Origin: Aestuariibaculum suncheonense
GTDB lineage: Bacteria > Bacteroidota > Bacteroidia > Flavobacteriales > Flavobacteriaceae
Assembly: GCF_014596935.1 (NCBI RefSeq)
Contig: NZ_JACVXC010000002.1
Location: 11,615-49,922, forward strand
Reading direction: 5' to 3'
DNA: 38,308 nucleotides
Positions within the stretch are counted from its first letter, which is position 1; each line of letters begins with the position of its first letter. Below are positions 33,551-38,308 of this stretch, in pieces. Below the pieces are notes generated by a model. That model was not told where the DNA came from. It saw only the letters and a program-made list of their open reading frames with translations, and did no database searches. A program made the translations under genes and the position numbers.

Positions 33551-35620
33551 TTAGTTTTTCATTTTATCTACATAATACTGGTAAGTGGCAAATTGCGATC
33601 TTACCTTTTCCTTGTCATTAACTCGATATTTATTTTCCTGTGAGTCACAAATAATGCGAGCTTTTACATTATCGTTCCAAGAAATATTAAAGGTATCGAT
33701 TATTTCTCTTTTAATATCTTCATCATAAATCGGGCAACTCACTTCTACTCGATTATCAATATTTCTGGTCATCCAGTCAGCTGAAGAAATATAAACTTTA
33801 GGATCGCCGTCATTTCCGAAGATATAAACTCTAGGGTGTTCTAAAAATTTATCGACAATACTAATCGCTTCGATGTTTTCGCTCATACCTTCCACGCCTG
33901 GAATTAAACAGCAAATACCTCGAACAATAATCTGGATTTTCACCCCAGCATTACTTGCTTCGTAAAGCTTATCTACCATATCGTAACTCGAAATACTATT
34001 CATTTTAAGTCTGATATATCCCGGTTTACCTTGCTTCACATTGGCTATTTCTTTATCAATTAATTTGAAAATGGCCTTTTTCGTGTAGTGTGGTGAAGTA
34101 ATCAAATGTTTGTATCTGAAAATCTTATAGTTCGTTTCAAAAAAACTAAAGATTTTATTTACATCTTTTAAAATACGCTGATCGGAAGTCAACAAGGTGT
34201 AATCAGTATAAATCTTAGCGGTAGATTCGTTAAAGTTTCCGGTACTAATAAACCCATAACGTCTTATTTTTTTACCTTCTTCACGTTCAATCACACACAT
34301 TTTACTGTGTACTTTTAACCCTTGGACGCCGAATATTAAATTGATACCTTCATCTTCCATTTGCTGAGCATAAGCAATATTTGCCTGCTCATCAAATCGC
34401 GCCCTAAGCTCAATAGCCACCGTTACCGATTTCCCGTTAATTGCCGCATTGATTAATGAACTGGCAATATGTGAAATTTCAGCTAAACGATAAATGGTTA
34501 TTCGAATGGTTTTCACACTTGGATCCAGTGCTGCTTCACGTAAAAGTTTAACGACATATGAAAAGGTTTGATACGGCGCATAGATTAAATAGTCCTTCTT
34601 TTTAATCGCCTTGAAAATACTTTCTTCAAGACTTAAACCTTTAACTGGTAAAGCTTCAATTTTATCATACATTAAATCGGTGCGTCCCAAACTAGGAAAA
34701 CTCATGTAATCGCGTCGGTTATGATAACGACCACCAGGAATAATACTATCGGTATTATCAATACCCATTTTAGACATTAAATAATCGAGGGTCTCCTGAT
34801 GAATGGTTTTATCGTAAACAAATCGAACCGGATCCCCTATTTTTCGATGCTTTACACTATCGGAAACTTTTTCAATAAAACTTTTACTTAAATCGCTGTC
34901 GAAATCCAGCTCGCCATCACGAGTAATCTTAATCATGTGAGCTGAAATTTCTTTGTAATCAAAAATATTGAAGATATCCTTTAAGCAGTAACGCAACATA
35001 TCATCAATCATGATAATGTAACTCTTATCCCCTTGTTTTGGTAATTCGATAAACCGGTTAACAGACTTTGGAATTTCAATTAAAGCAAACTGTTTTTGAT
35101 TGTTTGCCATAATCATTCGTACGGCAAGATAAGCAGCACTATCTTTAAGATTCGGCAAAACCACCAAATCATTAAGAATTATGGTGACTAACGCAGGACT
35201 AACTTTCCGAAGAAAATAGCGTCTTATAAATTCGCTTTGCAATTCGTCGATCTGGGTTTCATTAATGATATGGATGTCTTCATCTTCCAGACGCTGCTGA
35301 ATCATATCAAGAATTTCTAAACTCTCGCTTTGTTGTTTAATTACAATCTGCGTAATGATTTCCAGTAGTTCCTCAGCTCGAATACCTCCTAACTCATTTT
35401 TACCAGCTTTACCAGCATCGACAATACGTTTTACGGTGGCATAACGCACTTTAAAGAATTCATCTAAATTGTTTGAAAAAATCCCTAAGAATCTTAAACG
35501 TTCAATTAACGGTACCGATTCGTCTTCTGCTTCCTGTAAAACCCGTGCATTAAATTGTAACCAGCTTATTTCTCTGTTAATGTAGCTATTTGTATGTACT
35601 TCGGGTTTGGTCATGCTCAT
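33551..35620 (-). CDS. ppk: Polyphosphate kinase 1
   Basis: A 689-residue enzyme that polymerises phosphate from ATP. Domain order is as in PPK1: N (starts INREISWLQFNARVLQEAED), head, then two phospholipase D-like catalytic domains. The autophosphorylated histidine is His438 in GLKVHSKMCVI and the second conserved His595 is in FLEHPRVYIF, matching E. coli His435 and His592. The length is as in E. coli (688). It precedes ppx and follows sixA by 75 bp. Start could also be the second Met (MTKPEV). Confidence 0.97.
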   Translation of the reverse strand: MSMTKPEVHTNSYINREISWLQFNARVLQEAEDESVPLIERLRFLGIFSNNLDEFFKVRYATVKRIVDAGKAGKNELGGIRAEELLEIITQIVIKQQSESLEILDMIQQRLEDEDIHIINETQIDELQSEFIRRYFLRKVSPALVTIILNDLVVLPNLKDSAAYLAVRMIMANNQKQFALIEIPKSVNRFIELPKQGDKSYIIMIDDMLRYCLKDIFNIFDYKEISAHMIKITRDGELDFDSDLSKSFIEKVSDSVKHRKIGDPVRFVYDKTIHQETLDYLMSKMGIDNTDSIIPGGRYHNRRDYMSFPSLGRTDLMYDKIEALPVKGLSLEESIFKAIKKKDYLIYAPYQTFSYVVKLLREAALDPSVKTIRITIYRLAEISHIASSLINAAINGKSVTVAIELRARFDEQANIAYAQQMEDEGINLIFGVQGLKVHSKMCVIEREEGKKIRRYGFISTGNFNESTAKIYTDYTLLTSDQRILKDVNKIFSFFETNYKIFRYKHLITSPHYTKKAIFKLIDKEIANVKQGKPGYIRLKMNSISSYDMVDKLYEASNAGVKIQIIVRGICCLIPGVEGMSENIEAISIVDKFLEHPRVYIFGNDGDPKVYISSADWMTRNIDNRVEVSCPIYDEDIKREIIDTFNISWNDNVKARIICDSQENKYRVNDKEKVRSQFATYQYYVDKMKN

Positions 35621-35644
35621 GGATTCGTTTTATTGGTATTTAGG

Positions 35645-35652
35645 CAAATATA
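35645..35652 (-). promoter_or_regulatory. -7 element of the ppk-ppx promoter
   Basis: TATATTTG on the minus strand fits TAnnTTTG and lies 24 nt before the ppk ATG, in the gap after sixA; ppk-ppx may therefore be expressed independently of sixA. No clear -33 TTG. Confidence 0.45.
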
Positions 35653-35695
35653 TTCTATTTGCAGGACATAATAATGAATTAAAATTTATGCTATT

Positions 35696-36187
35696 TTAAT
35701 CATTTTTTAAATCTCTAGGAAATAAAGTTAACACAGTTTTTCCTTTATTCAAATCTTTCCAATCGGTAATATTAAACTCTATAATAACCACGCCGCTAGT
35801 TGGTACATTATCAATAAACTGATTTCCATAGGTGTTTACAAAATCGGTCACCGCATGATTGTGTCCAAAAACCATCAACGTATTTACACTATTGTCGCAT
35901 GATTTTATAACACGTGTTAAATCTCGACCATCAAAATCATACAATTCATACATATACTTTAAATTTTTATCGATCAAATTCAAATTTGAAATAAAGATTT
36001 TTGACGTCTGAGTGGTACGCGTTGAATCGCTGGAAAGGATTAAATCTATTGATCTTGTGTCAATTTTTAAATGCTTCGATAAAAGGTTGGCATCATTGAT
36101 GCCACGCTGATTTAGCGGGCGTTCATGGTCGATGACATTAAACTCCCACGAGGACTTTGCATGTCTTATTATTATAATTTTTTTCAT
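35696..36187 (-). CDS. sixA: SixA-type phosphohistidine phosphatase
   Basis: A histidine-phosphatase-superfamily protein of 163 residues from the ATG at 36187. The catalytic IIIIRHAKSSW motif starts at residue 4, with Arg8 and His9; the second conserved His is in MVFGHNHAVTDFVN. The frame is open to an ATG at 36205, but the six extra residues are not family-like and lie inside the leader hairpin. The E. coli relative removes phosphate from phosphohistidine proteins. Position next to ppk, whose enzyme works through a phosphohistidine, is notable. Confidence 0.88.
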   Translation of the reverse strand: MKKIIIIRHAKSSWEFNVIDHERPLNQRGINDANLLSKHLKIDTRSIDLILSSDSTRTTQTSKIFISNLNLIDKNLKYMYELYDFDGRDLTRVIKSCDNSVNTLMVFGHNHAVTDFVNTYGNQFIDNVPTSGVVIIEFNITDWKDLNKGKTVLTLFPRDLKND

Positions 36188-36192
36188 AATTT

Positions 36193-36214
36193 CGATGAAA
36201 AGCATTTTTCATCG
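36193..36214 (-). promoter_or_regulatory. Inverted repeat just before sixA
   Basis: CGATGAAAA (36193-36201) and TTTTCATCG (36206-36214) form a perfect 9-bp dyad with a 4-nt spacer, 5 nt upstream of the sixA ATG, and CGATGAAA recurs at 36233-36240. It could be an operator or a leader hairpin. Confidence 0.45.
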
Positions 36215-36632
36215 TTAAAATGTTGTTTTTGTCGATGAAATTCACTTTATTTGTTGTATTAATAATGAATTAAATGTAATTATAGAATATAAGTAAAGCT
36301 ATTATCAATTCTCGACAATAACAAATTAACATATGTAAATTCATGCTATCGCTAAAAAAACACATAAACTCGATTAACTGTTTTTACTGTACGGTTTATC
36401 GTTTTTTTGAGGTGTTTAACATTTTTTTTTGATAAAGCAGTGTTCTGTATGTTCATTTGTTGTGTAGAATAAATAAAATGACCCCAAATCTAATATCTCT
36501 TGCAAGTCTTAGTGTAAACAATAGCACTCTTCCCTCACTACTTTAAGAAAATTAGATTATAAAAAATTAGTAAGATAATTTTATATACATACCTAAATAC
36601 TATTCAAACTGATGTTAACCAATTATTGGCTT
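36215..36632. other. AT-rich intergenic region before the right-edge gene
   Basis: About 420 bp between the divergent sixA and the right-edge secreted-protein gene. No reading frame worth reporting, no RNA recognised, and no TAnnTTTG element found on the plus strand upstream of the right-edge gene; several long A and T runs. Confidence 0.55.
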
Positions 36633-38308
36633 ATGAAAACAAGTACTTTTAAAGCAAACTTGTTAAAAATATTAACTTGTTTCTTATTTTTAACAAGCTT
36701 AAGTAATTTCGCGCAAGACCCATTAGATTGTATACAGTTTAATGACTGTCCTCAATCTGATATCACAATTTGTGCAGATACTTACAATCCTGCTAACTCT
36801 TCTGAATGGGGAGCTATTTTACAATCATGGACTGTCCCTACTGCAGGGCAAACATGTATAGACAATGGCTCAAATGGAAAAGCATTCTTTATGGACTTTA
36901 CATTAAATGAAGCTTTGTTAGGTAAAGATTGTTGGAATTTCAATTATGTACAGCGTGTTGGTACAGGTGGAGGGTATGTTAAATTATTCTCTAGTTCTAA
37001 CGGACCTAAGTCTTACATTACAACCCCATATTTATATCTCGACACTAGTGATACTGCTGATATTGTAGTAACATATACAGATGGTAATTATACATTGAAT
37101 GTTTATTATATTGATGATGAAGGAAATCAATCAACAGTTCAAGATTCATATAATTTTTCTCCTTCCATAACACCAGGTACTTACCCCATATCTCTTGACA
37201 TTAATGTTACTGAACCAGGATCTTATAGAGTTAAATACGAATTTGTTTATACTAATACCAAACCATCAGGAAATAACTTAGCTGATAAAATTGGAATTGA
37301 CGGAGTTATAGTTGATGGTGATTGTACTTCGGGTATTGAATTTACTGTTTCCGGTCCTGAACCTCCACAATTTTTACCTGTAGGTGATCACACTTTAGTC
37401 TATACAGCTACCTATACCGGCCCTGATGGAACAATATATACAGACACATGTAGTTTAACTGTCCATGTTATAGATACTGCTCCGGTTATTCAATGTCCTG
37501 ATCCCATTACAACAAATGCAGATCCTAACTTATGTGCCGCTACTGTTACAATTCCTACACCTACAGCTACGGATACCAATTGTTATGGAACTGACTTAAC
37601 TGCAAATCTAACTTTTACTGCCACACGAAGTGATGGTTTATCCATTTCTGATACTTATCCTGTTGGTGTTACTACCATTACGCATACCGCAACAGATGAC
37701 AACGGAAATACAGACACTTGTCAACAAACGGTGACAGTTTCTGGAGCAACAAATCCTTTATTTGATAGCACCCCTGCATTTATAAGCGATGTTAATTGTA
37801 ATGATAATCTCCCTGTCCAGGAAATACTGACAGCTCATGATTGTAATGGACCTGTAACCGTTATTCCTAGTATTGATGCATACACAGAGGATCGTTGTAA
37901 TGGATATGAAATTACCTACAGATGGACAGCTGGCACTACAGTTATTACAAGAAGTTTCAATGTTTCGCCTGATACAGAGGCCGCTACTGGCTTTGCTCCA
38001 ATTGGCATCTCTAATTTGGATTTTTGTGCCAATGAAATAGCAATTAATAACTATGCACCGACATCAACGGATATAACCAATATAGAAAATGCCTACACAG
38101 ACACTTGTGGAAATGTGACCGCATCTTTCGCAGGACAATCACTTTTGGGTAATGATTGCAGTTGGTCTTTAACTCGTAGATATAAAATTTCAGATGGCTG
38201 TCCAAATAATGACTTTGAAATCGAAATCATCTACTCTGGTGGGGATAAAACAGCACCTAGCTTAACCGGTTCTATTCCTGCAGGTGCTACTAATCAAGAC
38301 CTTTGTTT
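36633..38308 (+). CDS. Large secreted HYR-domain protein, N-terminal part (runs off the right edge)
   Basis: The frame is open from ATG at 36633 (an in-frame ATG at 36612 adds seven residues) to the window edge, 558 codons with no stop. Signal peptide about 1-28 (cleavage after NFAQ). Residues about 281-370 form a HYR domain: DTAPVIQCPDPI at the start, then YPVGVTTITHTATDDNG and CQQTVTV. Further on, a Cys-containing module has GNDCSW (about 38148-38165) followed by SGGDKTAPSL, shared with the left-edge protein. HYR modules are immunoglobulin-like and typical of adhesive surface proteins; export by the type IX system is likely but its C-terminal signal is not in view. Confidence 0.87.
   Translation, partial: MKTSTFKANLLKILTCFLFLTSLSNFAQDPLDCIQFNDCPQSDITICADTYNPANSSEWGAILQSWTVPTAGQTCIDNGSNGKAFFMDFTLNEALLGKDCWNFNYVQRVGTGGGYVKLFSSSNGPKSYITTPYLYLDTSDTADIVVTYTDGNYTLNVYYIDDEGNQSTVQDSYNFSPSITPGTYPISLDINVTEPGSYRVKYEFVYTNTKPSGNNLADKIGIDGVIVDGDCTSGIEFTVSGPEPPQFLPVGDHTLVYTATYTGPDGTIYTDTCSLTVHVIDTAPVIQCPDPITTNADPNLCAATVTIPTPTATDTNCYGTDLTANLTFTATRSDGLSISDTYPVGVTTITHTATDDNGNTDTCQQTVTVSGATNPLFDSTPAFISDVNCNDNLPVQEILTAHDCNGPVTVIPSIDAYTEDRCNGYEITYRWTAGTTVITRSFNVSPDTEAATGFAPIGISNLDFCANEIAINNYAPTSTDITNIENAYTDTCGNVTASFAGQSLLGNDCSWSLTRRYKISDGCPNNDFEIEIIYSGGDKTAPSLTGSIPAGATNQDLC

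Noticed and set aside
1-38308. CRISPR arrays, tRNA genes, insertion sequences, prophage or attachment sites
   Set aside because: Read for on both strands; no regular spaced repeats, transposase or integrase frames, cloverleaf candidates or long terminal inverted repeats were seen.

Overview
The window is about 38 kb of an AT-rich chromosome from Bacteroidota, most likely a marine member of the Flavobacteriaceae. The evidence is: repeated TAnnTTTG -7 promoter elements with no clear Shine-Dalgarno sequences; Bacteroidota-type lipoproteins; DUF3822 next to rsmD; a bifunctional Nnr; a fused aspartokinase-homoserine dehydrogenase; large secreted HYR-module proteins; a sulfatase; and a DnaX without its zinc module. 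No tRNA, rRNA operon, CRISPR array, insertion sequence or phage genes were seen. Most of it reads as ordinary core genome.

Layout. Both edges are cut through large, cysteine-rich secreted repeat proteins that point outward (minus strand 1-1697; plus strand 36633-38308) and share a module. Between them are: a TlpA-like thioredoxin lipoprotein; Nnr metabolite repair; the threonine operon thrA-thrB-thrC behind a Thr/Ile-rich leader peptide (5568-5675); a sulfatase lipoprotein bracketed by two near-identical terminators; a sugar O-acetyltransferase; gcvT with an epimerase-like gene; pterin dehydratase; a YebC-family gene; a Gfo/Idh/MocA oxidoreductase; and a large secreted zinc metalloprotease. 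On the minus strand 20302-25007 hold kdsB, a HAD phosphatase and a KdnB-like Kdo 8-oxidase, which together suggest an 8-amino-Kdo lipopolysaccharide core, then DUF4126 and a RecD-like helicase. The plus strand resumes with a pilin-like membrane protein, DUF3822 and rsmD, two small secreted proteins, the RNase P RNA gene (minus), dnaX with a lipoprotein gene and miaE, an outer-membrane barrel (minus), and the polyphosphate group sixA, ppk, ppx (minus).

Strongest second-look items: (1) an apparent threonine/isoleucine attenuator upstream of thrA with two mutually exclusive pairings; (2) a run of ten A in dnaX, exactly at the end of the clamp-loader domains, where a -1 shift or one extra A gives an immediate UAG and a 357-residue gamma-like product; (3) the KdnB/KdsB pair with a separate promoter and dyad before kdnB; (4) the DUF3822/pilin-like pair. 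All are read by eye; no searches or folding programs were run.
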